Shown here: positions 32,216 to 42,335 of the stretch, piece by piece
Layout: the number at the start of each line of letters is the position of its first letter
How positions within the stretch are numbered: the first letter of the stretch is position 1
NCBI GenBank assembly: GCA_949316235.1
Contig: OX438743.1
Span: forward strand, 21,077,771 to 21,141,770
DNA length: 64,000 nucleotides
Direction: 5' to 3'
DNA from: Oegoconia quadripuncta
Lineage: Eukaryota > Arthropoda > Insecta > Lepidoptera > Autostichidae
Notes under the pieces: generated by a model
Seen by the model: the letters and a program-made list of their open reading frames with translations, nothing else
Database searches by the model: none
Told to the model about the DNA's origin: nothing
Made by a program: the position numbers and the translations under genes

Positions 32216-32694
32216 AAAGTATGGAGAGAATAAACAATGAATTCTGTTTTCATTATATTAGTGCTGATTGTAGGTACCTCTTAAATTATGAAATTAGATT
32301 TTCTTCACACTGGTTTGGTAATTTGGAAATATTTGCAACATTTCGTTTTCTAAAATTTAACAATATATATGCCCTGTATTGTTTGGTCTAATTTATTATT
32401 AAAAGAGAAAAGTGGAAGCGAAGGAACATAGGTACGTTACAACATCAATCATTTTCCTTCCTGCTCTGCTTTGTTATATACTCAGAATAACCACAGGTTA
32501 TTGTTGCTAAAAAGATGATTTTTTTTATTGTAATAAGATCAAAAAGAGCACCTCTACGGATTTCCCAAATTAATGGCACATGAATGGAAACTACCCGTAT
32601 ATTAGTAATACTGCACATCTTATTAAAAGTCCCACACTTTATTTTTCACAACAGGGAAAAGTAATTTTTTTTTTTTTTTTTTAACATAAGAGGT
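32216..32694. other. No gene recognised
   Basis: Ends in a T run at 32668-32682; nothing else supported. Confidence 0.3.
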
Positions 32695-32905
32695 GTTAAG
32701 GTGATTTAGGTAATTAGACCGAATGACTGAAAGGAGATTAACGAAATCAATATAAAACGAAAGCGTGAATGGAGAGGGTCGGTAAAGGTCGACCAAGAAG
32801 GACGTACGTCAATCAAGTTACTGACGTACTCACAAAAGGTCAGGTGCGGTCAACCACTGAGCATGTATGAAGCATTTGATGAGAGTGGAAGAAGGGACAT
32901 TCCTT
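32695..32905 (+). pseudogene. RTE-b C-terminus, decayed
   Basis: Landmarks GACTGAAAGGAGATTAACGA, GTCGACCAAGAAGGACGTAC and CACAAAAGGTCAGGTGCGGT follow the RTE-b coding order, with frame breaks. Confidence 0.6.
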
Positions 32906-33061
32906 TCACGGCCATTGTTCTGGGACATCGTGTATAGTAAAATACATTTACGTCATAAAGGTTATCACACACGGCACAGATAATTATATTCATACTTGTC
33001 TTTTAGACAGAGTGAAATGAAGATTATAAGAAGATATCTGATATTAAAATATCTTGTGATA

Positions 33062-33306
33062 TAAATAAATATCCCTGGACTATACACATAGTGCCATCTA
33101 GTTCCATGCTAAGCAACTAAGCTTATATTACGAAAAGCAGGTGGTTGATATACTACACAAATAAATTTATAAATGAAAACATCCATAACTTGGGTACACG
33201 TCCGTCCGTCCGTATTCATTATACAAACAATATGCCCATAACGGGATCGAACACGCGACCTTTTGGTATAGCAGTCAGAATTTCTTACCACCCACAAAAC
33301 AGGTCG
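33062..33306 (-). repeat. SINE-A, minus strand
   Basis: Inverted full-length SINE-A with a damaged B box (GGGATCGAACACGCGACC) and a CCGT triplication near 33200. Confidence 0.75.
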
Positions 33307-33625
33307 ATGAATCTGCCTCTTATTTTTGATAGTTGTTATCCCAGCCCCTGTACCATGACAGGCGCGATAAACATTGATATCGCGCGAGATAATATTTGTC
33401 CTGCTCATTTGCTTGCACGAAATATACAACTATCCCACTCTCACTCCTACGCCGCGCGCGACAAGCGATGTCATGCTACGCAGGCTGGTAAATGTTCAAC
33501 AATTTATTAATATTATTATATTTATTATAGACGAGCAGCACTACTGCTGGTATGTCTATGTCACAGTGTTGGAAGAGTTCACATTGTTCATTATGTTGTT
33601 ATTCAGTCAATATTTAAGTCATCAC

Positions 33626-33870
33626 TAGTTTTTTTTTTAATTTATCCAATATATTCTTGAACGAATTCACTGATTGGGCGGACACAACCTCTTCCGGCAG
33701 TTTATTCCAGGCCTGAACAACGCGGTTGCTCAGAAAGTGATGGGCGACATTGATGTCAGCGTAAGTGCGGCTTATTCGCAGAGCGTGTCCTCGTAACGGT
33801 CGTATGTCTTTCATCCTGAATATGTCGTGCAAGTGAGGCAGGTTGTATTTATAGGTGAGTTTGTTTTAAT
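33626..33870 (-). pseudogene. LINE C-terminus of another family
   Basis: Minus strand: MKDIRPLRGHALRISRTYA, DINVAHHFLSNRVVQAWNKL and PEEVVSAQSVNSFKNILDKL. RVVQAWN.LP..VV.A.S...FK..LDK is a widespread LINE C-terminal pattern. It differs from LINE-1 and LINE-2. Open for about 75 codons, 5'-truncated. Confidence 0.7.
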
Positions 33871-33981
33871 TTTTTTGTATTTAAGTAAGTATATATTTAT
33901 ATAACAGGGCGTTTTAAAGATATTGCCGTAGCCTTCTTATATTTATCTCTTACTTTCACAAGGAGCATGAGCGTTATGAGC

Positions 33982-34103
33982 GGATGAACACGAACATTTA
34001 TTCCCGAGTCATGGATGTTTATATAAATATATATGTATGTTTTGATCTTTGCTGAGTTTGGGACTAGATGATTGGTGTAAGTGTGTGAAATATTTATTTA
34101 TTA
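33982..34103 (+). repeat. SINE-B 3' part
   Basis: Runs from GATGAACACGAACATTTATT through GATTGGTGTAAGTGTGTG with a TTTA tail. An internal deletion removes the TCCGTTATCTAGTATCC part. Confidence 0.7.
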
Positions 34104-34172
34104 ATGTGTTAAGATCAGCTTCGTATATTAACATAACCTTGCTAATATTATAATAATTGCTAATAATAATTC

Positions 34173-34420
34173 GACGACCTGTTTGGTGTAGGTGCAGTGG
34201 ACTGCTATACCAAAACGTTGCGGGTTCAAATCCCGCTAGGGGCATATGTTTGTATGATGAATATAGACAACGCCATTTTTTTTTGTAAATGAATAAATAT
34301 ATAAATGAATAATAATTGTGTAGTATATCAACCATCTGTTATCCACAACACAAGCCTGTAGTTGCTTAATATTGAACTAGATGGCGTTGTCAAAGGATAT
34401 TTATTTATTTATTTAATATT
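34173..34420 (+). repeat. SINE-A, plus strand
   Basis: Head GACGACCTGTTTGGTGTAGG with a short deletion between A and B boxes, B box GGTTCAAATCCCGC, body and TTTA tail. Confidence 0.75.
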
Positions 34421-35029
34421 TAGCAATAAGTTCCACAAATACATAGTAGCAAACCGCCCAAAAATTCAATAAAATTCTAACAACGCCCGAATCCGAGATT
34501 GGCTCTTAGCTACGAACAGAGAATTTATGCGATCATAAAAATCCAGTTTTATTCCACTGAATGTGTAACAAAGGATATAAATCTTTAACACTGTCATAAA
34601 AGGAGAAAGATATGTCATAGAAGCACCTGACAAGGGTGTGCATACATTTTATATACTTACTATAAATGTAGTCGATTCACTCATGCAGAGACCCGCTGTC
34701 TGAGATGAGATTTATTGAGTTAAAACTAGACGAAATTCTGTAAGTAAATATCTAGTGATAGATTTAAAATATTATATTAAACCGGATGAATTTTTATCGT
34801 AAGGAAAAAAATAGGGCTTACGACATAAGCGAAATAGAAGTTATTGGCATAGGTAGTTTATTTATTTTTTCTTCAAAACCATCATAGACGCACCCACCGG
34901 CCGGAGATTGATGTGCGACGGTAACGAGACGACTGCGACCGCGACATTGTCCGACAGCTACATCAATTATTTGTGTATTGATATTTCTATTACAAATTCA
35001 TAAGGTTCCTATAATGCGAAGAAGAAAAA
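34421..35029. other. No gene recognised
   Basis: AT-rich; no partner copy. Confidence 0.3.
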
Positions 35030-35160
35030 TTCTTTATTGTACACAACTTAAAAATATACACAGTGAAGTTATTAAAACAGGTGTACAATGGCGGTCTTAT
35101 CGCTTACAGTGATCTCTTCCAGGCAACCGTGGCAATTTTATTTGAAACTCGTACTTTCTC
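35030..35160 (-). repeat. LINE-F 3' UTR, minus strand
   Basis: Inverted counterpart of 17560-17690: AATTCTTTATTGTACACAAC, CAGGTGTACAATGGCGGTCT and GTGATCTCTTCCAGGCAACC. Confidence 0.55.
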
Positions 35161-35162
35161 CA

Positions 35163-35265
35163 ATTTTTTTTTATGCACAACGGGTTAGTACTTGATCTCA
35201 ATCACACCTAATGCTAAGTGAAGATGCGGTCGAAGCGTACTGACCCGGAAACCCCAACACATTTT
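35163..35265 (-). repeat. SINE-C 3' fragment, minus strand
   Basis: T run, ATGCACAACGGGTTAGTACT, then the body up to CGGAAACCCCAACACAT, where it is cut off. Confidence 0.65.
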
Positions 35266-35480
35266 TTTTATTTATTCAATTTCTTCTTTGACGGTTAAAT
35301 ATAAAAACTACTTATGCCTTACCTATATTTTTTTCCTAACGGTAAAAAAACTCACTCGGTATATTGTTATGCTAATTTTAAGTTGATATTCTAGTTTCAA
35401 CTATAGTAATGCCTAAGTTGTGAAATTTTTAATATTTCAAGAAAGCTCAAGGTCAAACGAACGACCGCCGTATGGTATTT

Positions 35481-35650
35481 CGAATTACACTACCCCGAAA
35501 AACGTTTGACCGAAGAACGTTTGATCGAAAGCCGAGTACAACGCGGAGTTTGTTCATCCTTAAAATTTTTTATTATAACCAACTCCGCAATGTACTCGGC
35601 TTTCGATCAAACGTTCTTCGGTCAAAAGTTTTTCGGGGTAGTGTAATTCG
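35481..35650. mobile_element. Foldback MITE with 70-bp arms
   Basis: Arms 35481-35550 and 35581-35650 match as reverse complements at 67 of 70 positions around a 30-base loop. Each arm holds two near-identical 15-mers, AACGTTTGACCGAAG and AACGTTTGATCGAAA. There is no coding capacity. The target duplication could not be fixed because the inverted repeat may run to the very edge. Confidence 0.85.
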
Positions 35651-35828
35651 GCACACCAATATACACCCCAAGATTGGATCATAAATGAAGAAATCTGACA
35701 CATTCCAGTGGATTATTTAGCTGAAGGGGCAATGGGTGAGGTACATAGCTCGAGGAACTGATAATGGAGACTATGCACCGGTAAGCGCGTAGTGTATGAT
35801 GTCCACTCCCAAGTTGGACAGACGACCT

Positions 35829-36071
35829 TTTTTTTTATTTATGAATAACGGATTGGTACTTGACCTCAATCACACCTGATGTTAAGTGAAGATGAGGTCG
35901 AAGGGGAAGCGTACTGACCCGGAAACCTCAACACATTTGGGGGACTCGCTATCTTATCTCTGACAACCGGAACACAACAATGCTATTAACATGGCTGCTT
36001 GGCGGCAGATTTAGATAAGATGGTGGTAGCTAGCCAGGCGGACATTTAAAGTGCCCTATCACCAACCAAAT
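35829..36071 (-). repeat. SINE-C in RTE-a, 7-bp duplication
   Basis: Minus-strand SINE-C from T run to CACCAACCAAAT, head missing. ACGACCT occurs at 35822-35828 and 36072-36078. Confidence 0.8.
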
Positions 36072-36168
36072 ACGACCTGATAAAGGTAGCGGGAAATCGC
36101 TGAATGCAAGCCGCTTCCAAACTGGAATGGAATTCTATGGGGGAGGCCTGTGTTCAGCAGTGGACGTC

Positions 36169-36350
36169 GAGTTTCTTGCTTGTTCTTCTCAGGGGAAAAT
36201 TTCCGTTTGGACAAGCAGCAGCTAAAAACAACTGTACTTTGTGTATGTACTAACAAAATAAAGAGTTTTTGACTATTGAGATTATAATATTGAGAAGGAT
36301 CTGGAAGGATTTTCAGATAAACCTGATTTTATGAAAGACCTGATGAAGCA
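36169..36350 (+). repeat. LINE-3 end in RTE-a, 6-bp duplication
   Basis: Starts GAGTTTCTTGCTTGTTCTTC and reaches ACAAAATAAAGAGTTTTTGA near 36270, then carries about 70 extra bases not seen in other LINE-3 ends. GACGTC flanks it at 36163-36168 and 36351-36356. Confidence 0.75.
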
Positions 36351-36370
36351 GACGTCCTGTAGCTAATATG

Positions 36371-36500
36371 CAATACAATACAACGCAATGCAATGCAATG
36401 CAAAACACAGTTTCAGAAAAGTGGTAAGAATAGAATGTACAATTTGGCGACCTTATGACTAAAAGCGATCTCTTCCATGCAACCTTTGGGTATAAGGACA
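36371..36500 (-). repeat. LINE-F2 3' end, minus strand
   Basis: CAATA/CAATG tandem tail, then AGTTTCAGAAAAGTGGTAAG and GTACAATTTGGCGACCTTAT, which are inverted at 57845-57965. Confidence 0.6.
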
Positions 36501-37230
36501 GTACATTTGAAATAGGTAGGTATATACATATAGGTATTTGAAATATGATGAGGATGACTTCAATTTTATTGTAATCTTTATTTTCTAATGCAACAGAACC
36601 AGCATGTTGTAACCGACACGACGATGCTTGGCATCTAAAAGCACATCAAAATACAAATACGAGTATGCATTAATTTAAATTTTACCTGTATATATAAAAA
36701 TATTTAAATTTTAACTCACAAAATCTCTATTAAAGCCTGTTCCATGCAGTTACTTTGCGATTAAATAGATTTTAGACTCAAGATATGTTACAATTACGTG
36801 TTAGGGCATTATCATACTGGTGATTTGATAGCGAGCTCGTAGCGAATTGCGCTATGGACACCATGGTTATTATGCTCTTAACCGCTGCGAGTTTTGTCTC
36901 GTTTTTAACTTTACCATCGCGTTAGCGTTTACGCAAAAAGTGTCTATGAAAAAGAAATCGTTTTGCAAACTATCCGCTAGAGGCGCTGCACATTTCTTCA
37001 TACAAATCGTCACGTAAACGAGAACGCGGTTGTAAAGTTAAGTCGAAACAAAACTCACACGCCGCCCTCAGGTGCTGAAAACAGGCAGCGATCCCGTTGC
37101 GATCTCATCTCGCTTTGTACTCGCTCACAGATTGCCGGTGTGATAATACCCTTACGAGAGTTTTACCTGTGGTAAAGAGAAAACGCGACCATAAAGGCAG
37201 TATTTTTAGTACAAGTACAGAATTAATAAT
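36501..37230. other. No gene recognised
   Basis: Contains a moderately CpG-rich stretch at 36830-37130 without coding frame or repeat partner. Confidence 0.3.
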
Positions 37231-37492
37231 AATAAATATATAAAATATCTTCAGACATACACACAGCGCCATCTAGTTCCACAGTAAGCAACTATAGACT
37301 TGTGTTGTTGATACCAGATTGTTGATATACTACATAAATACATTTTTTTTTGTAAATAAATACTTATTATAAATGAAAACATCCATAACTCGGGTACATA
37401 TGTCCGTATTCAGCAACAAACATATGCCCCTAACGGGATTCGAACCCGCAAGCTTTTGGTATAGCGGCCACAGTTGCTAACCAAACAGGTCG
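37231..37492 (-). repeat. SINE-A, minus strand, full length
   Basis: From CACACAGCGCCATCTAGTTC to CCAAACAGGTCG, with B box GGGATTCGAACCCGCAAG. Confidence 0.75.
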
Positions 37493-37579
37493 TATATTAA
37501 TATAGTACTAACATAGTACAAGTCAAATAGTAGGATATCATTGCTCTCTAGTAAAAGAAATATTAAATAATATAGAAAT

Positions 37580-38168
37580 CTTTTTTTTTTGCACACAACA
37601 GGTTTGCTCTTGACCTCAATCACACTTGATATTAAAGTGTGTAAGCGTCGACTCGGAACCCGCAATTTATTTAGGGAACTGCCTATCTTATCTCTGACAA
37701 CCGGAACAACAATGCTATAAACATTGCTGTTTGACGGTAGATTTACATAAGATGGTGGTAGATAGATAGATAGATAGAAACATTTATTCACTGCACAGTA
37801 CATACAACCAAAATAGAAGAACACAAACAATAAATCATATGTAATCAACAAATAAAATAAATAAAAGCTTAATATACTGACGCACAACATACAAGATTTT
37901 CCCAGCGACGGGCTGTACCCACTGTGCACTGAAAGGGCTCTGACTCAGCATATGCTGCAGCAAAGATAGTGGTCAATACCACAGCGCTGGTTATTCTGCC
38001 AGTACCACTTACTGAAAAACGCACGCAAGGTTTTTGTAGCGAAACCTAGTAGCTAGCCCCCGGGCATTTAAAATGCTCTATCACCAACTAAAGTGAGTAC
38101 TAAACATGTACCCAGCGTTTAGGGATTCGTAAACCCTATGTTGTTCAGATTGAGCCACGGAAGCGGTT
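37580..38168 (-). repeat. SINE-C, minus, split by LINE-G
   Basis: SINE-C at 37580-37756 and 38046-38168 (TAGCTAGCCCC onward to GAGCCACGGAAGCGG). GTAG is repeated at the break. Confidence 0.65.
37757..38045 (-). repeat. LINE-G 3' end in SINE-C
   Basis: GATA tandem tail then AAACATTTATTCACTGCACA. The far end has CAGCGCTGGTTATTCTGCCA. The blocks ACTCAGCATATGCTG and CAGCGCTG...TTCTGCCAG recur at 42125-42335 and 61140-61640, which defines the family. Confidence 0.6.
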
Positions 38169-38467
38169 TTTATAGTTATTTCGAAGTGACAACTCTATCA
38201 GGTGACCCGTCATATTGATTTATTGAAATTCTACCCTCTTCTGGTATTACAGATGATTTACAACCAGGAGGCTCGTCTCGTTTACAATCCAACAAAAACG
38301 TTTATGGACGGCTTAACGCCGGCTGCTGGAAGCTTAAGTCCTCTCAGTTTACCCCTCCATCGAGTCGGCCGTTAAACAGCATACAAATGACTGAAGAGCG
38401 TCTATTCAGGTCGTTTGCTCTCAGACCTCATAGATATATTTTCCGGATACAGTTCCGGATACAGATT
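38169..38467. other. Unassigned
   Basis: Mixed composition; no clear feature. Confidence 0.3.
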
Positions 38468-39001
38468 GACCGCCTCCGTGGCTCAATGTAAACAACATGC
38501 GGATTCGATCCCCAGCGTTGGTACATATTTTTTTTTAATGCACGACTGGTTTGTACTTGACCTCAATCACACCTGATGTTAAGTGAAGATGAGGTCAAAG
38601 GTGGAAGTCAGTACACTACCACCTTCGACCCGGAAACCCCAACACATTTGGGGGAGGGCTATCTTATCTCTGACAACCGAAACACAACAATGCTATTAAC
38701 ATTGCTGTTTGGCGGCAGATTTAGATAAGATGGTGGTAGCTAGCCAGGCGGACGTTTTAAAATGCCCTACCACCAACCAAACCCAGTACTTAAACATGTC
38801 CGCTGGGGTACATGGCATGTTTACTCGTAGTACTCTGTTTGGCTGGTGGTAGGGCATTTTAAATGTCCGCATGGTTAGCTACCACCATCTTATCTAAGTC
38901 CTCCGCTAGCTAATCCCCCAAATAAGTTTCTTCCACCTTCGGCCTCATCTTCACTTAAAATCAGGTGTGATTGAGGTCAAGTGCTAACCCGTTGTGCATA
39001 A
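38468..39001 (+). repeat. SINE-C split by an inverted SINE-C
   Basis: The outer plus copy is 38468-38526 and 38824-39001 (head GACCGCCTCCGTGGCTCAAT to GTTGTGCATAAAAAAA). GTACAT at 38521-38526 and 38818-38823 is the target duplication of the inner copy. Confidence 0.8.
38527..38817 (-). repeat. Inner SINE-C, inverted
   Basis: Minus-strand copy from T run to CATGTCCGCTGGG, with a small local rearrangement near 38605-38635 where AGTACACTACCACCTTCGAC repeats the neighbouring block in inverted form. Confidence 0.8.
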
Positions 39002-39194
39002 AAAAATATTTCTAAAACCTTGTCCATATTAGTGACATGTGCCCCGATCCGATCACCATATCATTCGCCGTGTCGTATCAAGCTTCATATCCAGTTGTGG
39101 ACGCCCCGGTTTTCCCCGTTTCAATTCATGTACCCATGTCCACACTGAAGCTTTGTCGTTTTCCTATCTCCTTTGAAGATTGGACATAAACCAA

Positions 39195-39700
39195 ACTTCG
39201 AACTTCGAACTTCAAGCATTTATTTCAACGTAAGATACATATCATTTGTTGAATGTCAATTTAAATCTATTGGAAATAAAAATTGGGCTTAAGCATTTTT
39301 CGGTCAGTCAGTATGTCCAAGCTACCACCGCTTCGGAAAGGGAAATATCATCTGTGGGAAAAGAAGCTGCGCAAGAAACCCACAGGATCATTTTTCTTTT
39401 CTTTTCTTTTTTTTTATATTTATGAAAGTATACAACTAATACAATTTTATTATTTGGGAGCTGGGCGAAGTATACCAAGCGTTTTTGTCATTCAGGTAGT
39501 CATTGATTTTGTAATAACCATTTTTTGTTAATGTTGTTTTGACATGGTTTTTAAATTGTTTTTCATTTAGACTATACAGTGTCCCATAAATGATGTATTA
39601 ACTTCGCTCAGTCTGAACATAGGGGTGGCTAATTTGTCCTTATATCTCAAATTTAAGTTATGCTTATCACTATTTTTTGGGAATGCAGAAATATTTTTTC
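39195..39700 (-). pseudogene. LINE-3b 3' end, second copy
   Basis: Same landmarks as 1752-2275. The minus strand encodes GYYKINDYLNDKNAW, then the 3' UTR (TCGGTCAGTCAGTATGTCCA inverted) and a tail near TTCGAACTTCGAACTT. Confidence 0.65.
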
Positions 39701-39894
39701 GTACGTACATAATATACGACTCGAGATAAAAGGGCGTATTGCGTATCGTATCACAGAAGCGTATTGAGACCGCGTATCTTGGTCGCGTATTACATATGCG
39801 ATTACGATACGTGTCGGCGATTGGATCGGACAAATGATACATGTGTGGACTAGGCTTTATTTGTCCCATTTGTCAAATTAATAGGAAAACTGAG

Positions 39895-40040
39895 TGTACA
39901 GATATTCCTTAATGGAGACCATTCACTGGCAAGCTCAGCGTGGGCTTCCATCCACAGGGAAGTCGCTGGATACAGACAGCTTCCACCGGTCACCCTGACG
40001 CCTAAGCTCATCAATGGACGTTCTCTAGCTTGATGTTGAG
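39895..40040 (+). repeat. RTE-a remnant, strongly decayed
   Basis: GGAGACCATTCACTGGCAAG, GGAAGTCGCTGGATACAGAC and ATGGACGTTCTCTAGCTTGATG follow the RTE-a order. Confidence 0.45.
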
Positions 40041-40944
40041 TGAAAGAACTGCTAAAACAATAACCATAAAAATAATATCTCAAATGAAACAGAAGAGTGT
40101 ACTTAGCAATTTAACTATTCTCAAAGGGCGATGAGGTCGTATATAATATAACGAAAATAATATTTAGAGAGTAAGTTCATAAAATTGTTTCGACCGAGTT
40201 GGAAAATACACTCCAGTATCCGGAGCCGCTGAATATTAATAATGTCAAGATGGTCGTCAAATATTTTGTTTATATAGGACTTAAGGTAAATATGTTCTTG
40301 TTTTCGCAATGTAAATATCAGTGTCTTGAGTCTGAAATCTAAATCGCTCAGTTATATTCCGACGAGACGGTTAAATACAATATTTGGATACTAGGTCTAT
40401 AAATATATTGGACACATATAATAAAGTGCACACAAAATTTATACAAAATTATATAGTGTTCCCAAATATCTACCCTATTCCTATATTATATATAGGTATA
40501 CATTTTTTATAAGATTATAATAATATTTAGACACATTACAATTAGAAAATAAATTATATTATTAATAATTTTGCGCATAAATGGTTGATTAATACAGTAT
40601 TTACAGAATTATATGCTCTCTATTATCTATCGAATATTCGTTGTATTCTTAATTTCAAAATAAACACAGAGGATTCTACATTAATATCTACAAGTTAATC
40701 GAAAAATTATTATATACATAACCATATAATTCCTACTATCACATACATAATTACTTTAACGCCGTTACTCGAGCTTGGCATAGATATTATCTGTGGAACA
40801 GAGAATGATGTAAGAAGCAATTGTGCACGGAACACTGTCGAAAAGCACTTAACAGATAAGCAACGTCCCTCGAAACAACTATCTACTTTTGCATAATTAC
40901 AACAGATTCAAAGAGAGTAATAGAATTTCTACAAATAGAATAAA
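40041..40944. other. No gene recognised
   Basis: About 900 bases of AT-rich DNA. It lies beyond the likely 3' end of the membrane-protein gene. Confidence 0.3.
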
Positions 40945-41105
40945 GCCTCTAACATTGTCGCAAGGTCGCCTGTCTATCAATTTTTTACAGGATGTGTGTT
41001 GGAATCACACAATCTTATTCCACCATCGTTATTCCATCTTCGGACTACTAGGCGTGGGGAGAGATCCACCCGTATATAGTTTACATACCGAATATTTGCA
41101 CTAGC
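40945..41105 (+). pseudogene. LINE-2 fragment, plus strand
   Basis: Plus-strand counterpart of 2800-3015: GTCGCAAGGTCGCCTGTCTA, TTTTTTACAGGATGTGTGTT, ATCTTCGGACTACTAGGCGT and CCCGTATATAGTTTACATAC. Frame broken. Confidence 0.6.
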
Positions 41106-41130
41106 CGGCTCGACACTTTACGTTTACTGG

Positions 41131-41178
41131 TTTATTTTTATGCCCAAATCAGCGTGAAATACAAAGAAGTGTTTTATT
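41131..41178 (-). terminator. Candidate poly(A) signals of the membrane-protein gene
   Basis: Minus-strand AATAAA at 41173-41178 and 41131-41136, roughly 775-820 bases after the stop codon. They would place the 3' UTR hairpin inside the transcript. AATAAA is frequent in AT-rich DNA, so this is only a candidate. Confidence 0.35.
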
Positions 41179-41442
41179 TAGGTTTAGCTCTACCTTAATT
41201 TTAGTCTGGTTTTCTTAAGAAGCGAAACAAATGGGTTTTGAATCAATTAAGCGGTTTTTAGTGGTTTTCATTTCCTTTATCTCGATACCATGGATCCAGA
41301 AGGATGCACGCAATAACAAGGACTAGAACAATGAAAATTTGTCGCAATGGTATAACCTATAGTACCTACTACTGCCATAGATCGCGCGCGCATTCGAGGA
41401 TTGGCAGGACTGTAGACTTTAGGAGCAGCTGGTTCGCGACTG

Positions 41443-41522
41443 CCTCGAAGACTAGTTAGATTGTGCCAAGGTTTGCTTACCTGCATAAGCAAACCTTAGC
41501 ACAATCTAACTAGTCATCGAGG
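41443..41522 (-). ncRNA. 37-bp hairpin in presumed 3' UTR
   Basis: Arms 41443-41479 and 41486-41522 pair at 35 of 37 positions around the 6-base loop CCTGCA. The length (80 nt), short loop and two mismatches resemble a microRNA precursor or another Dicer/ADAR substrate. It lies about 430-510 bases downstream of the predicted stop of the minus-strand gene. Nothing proves that it is processed. Confidence 0.55.
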
Positions 41523-41662
41523 TATCGAGGTACTGTCTTTGAATCTGCTATAAACAACTACATCGCAAACAAGTCCAACACTAGTCAGAAGTAATATATC
41601 TTATCTGTTGCTTCGAAATGTACGTGCTTCTTGCCGTGCGGCGGCAGCACGACCAACAACCA

Positions 41663-41950
41663 TCAGGCGGGGCCCTTCCTCCCTCTTACTTTCACATCGT
41701 CCCTACACTTCACCGGACTCTTACACTTCACAGGACTCCTGTCGTCGTCTGTTGGTTCGTTGATTTCAGGGATCAGATGTTTTTTGGGTGGTTCAGTGGT
41801 TTTCGGTTTGTCCGCTTGAGTTAAGACCTCTTGAACGTGGATGGTGAGTTCCGGTCGGACGACCTGGGTAAAGGGGAGTAGGGCGCCGGCGACGTCCATG
41901 GTGTTGTTGATGTTCCTGTGCCAGAGCTCGAGCACGACGCTGCGCCGTTG
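41663..41950 (-). other. In-frame 95-codon extension after the TAG stop
   Basis: After the stop at 41951-41953 the same frame continues open to TGA at 41663-41665. It reads QRRSVVLELWHRNINNT, MDVAGALLPFTQVVRPELT, HVQEVLTQADKPKTTEPPKK and HLIPEINEPTDDDRSPVKC. The composition is protein-like and hydrophilic. The stop is TAG followed by C, a context that favours readthrough in insects. Another route is splicing to the AG of that TAG itself (acceptor after AAGTAG), which keeps the frame and skips the 14 terminal codons. It may also be plain 3' UTR. Confidence 0.4.
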
Positions 41951-41992
41951 CTACTTGTACCGAGGCGGGCCTAGCCAGCCGCAGCCGAATAC
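41951..41992 (-). CDS. TMEM272-like membrane protein, last coding exon
   Basis: Minus strand. The acceptor TTTAACCCCACAG ends at 41993, and the exon opens in phase 0 with VFGCGWLGPPRYK and a TAG stop. It follows the donor CCAG|GTAATC at 42663 through a 670-base intron. The joined end reads ...ALIVCQ then VFGCGW, a hydrophobic stretch leading out of the last membrane segment into a short basic tail, which suits a small membrane protein. The exon is short, so its assignment rests on splice signals and phase. Confidence 0.65.
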   Translation of the reverse strand, partial: VFGCGWLGPPRYK

Positions 41993-42124
41993 CTGTGGGG
42001 TTAAATGGATGTGAATACGCCTTATGCACTAGGTTAAGAAGGACGTTTGAAAATAGGGATAATAGGACCCTGGAAACTTGGGACACTGGTACGTTGGGAT
42101 GCTGAAACGTTAGGATGGCTAGAC

Positions 42125-42335
42125 ATTAGAATGGAATAGAACACATTTATTCGTCGACAATGACACAAGTCACTTAACCTACATAATACACATACAATAT
42201 AGAATACTGGGTTGGTATACAGTTAAAACTAATATCAGGAGACGTGACCCATATCAGGGGCAACGAAATGGTCCAGACTCAGCATGTGCTGTGGGTAGAA
42301 ACCCGCAGCGCTGTTCATTCTGCCAGAACCATTAG
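42125..42335 (-). repeat. LINE-G 3' end in the last intron
   Basis: AACACATTTATTCGTCGACA, then ACTCAGCATGTGCTGTGGGT and CAGCGCTGTTCATTCTGCCA, as in the other LINE-G copies. Confidence 0.6.

Larger units (their letters stand above)
35725..36370 (+). pseudogene. RTE-a C-terminus with two nested insertions
   Basis: RTE-a pieces at 35725-35828, 36079-36168 and 36357-36370 join into the same order as 15347-15640. A SINE-C (35829-36071) sits between direct repeats ACGACCT, and a LINE-3 end (36169-36350) between direct repeats GACGTC. Decayed coding frame. Confidence 0.75.

Noticed and set aside
31355..35660. AATTCGGCACAC shared by 31361 and 35645
   Set aside because: Short match at the edge of the foldback element; too short to claim a second copy.
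37477..37929. Minus-strand 150-codon frame
   Set aside because: Spans LINE-G and SINE-C sequences; its residues come from repeats read by chance.
41793..42086. Arginine-rich minus-strand frame overlapping the last exon
   Set aside because: Runs across the splice acceptor into intron sequence and is out of phase with the upstream exon; the VFGCGW frame fits better.
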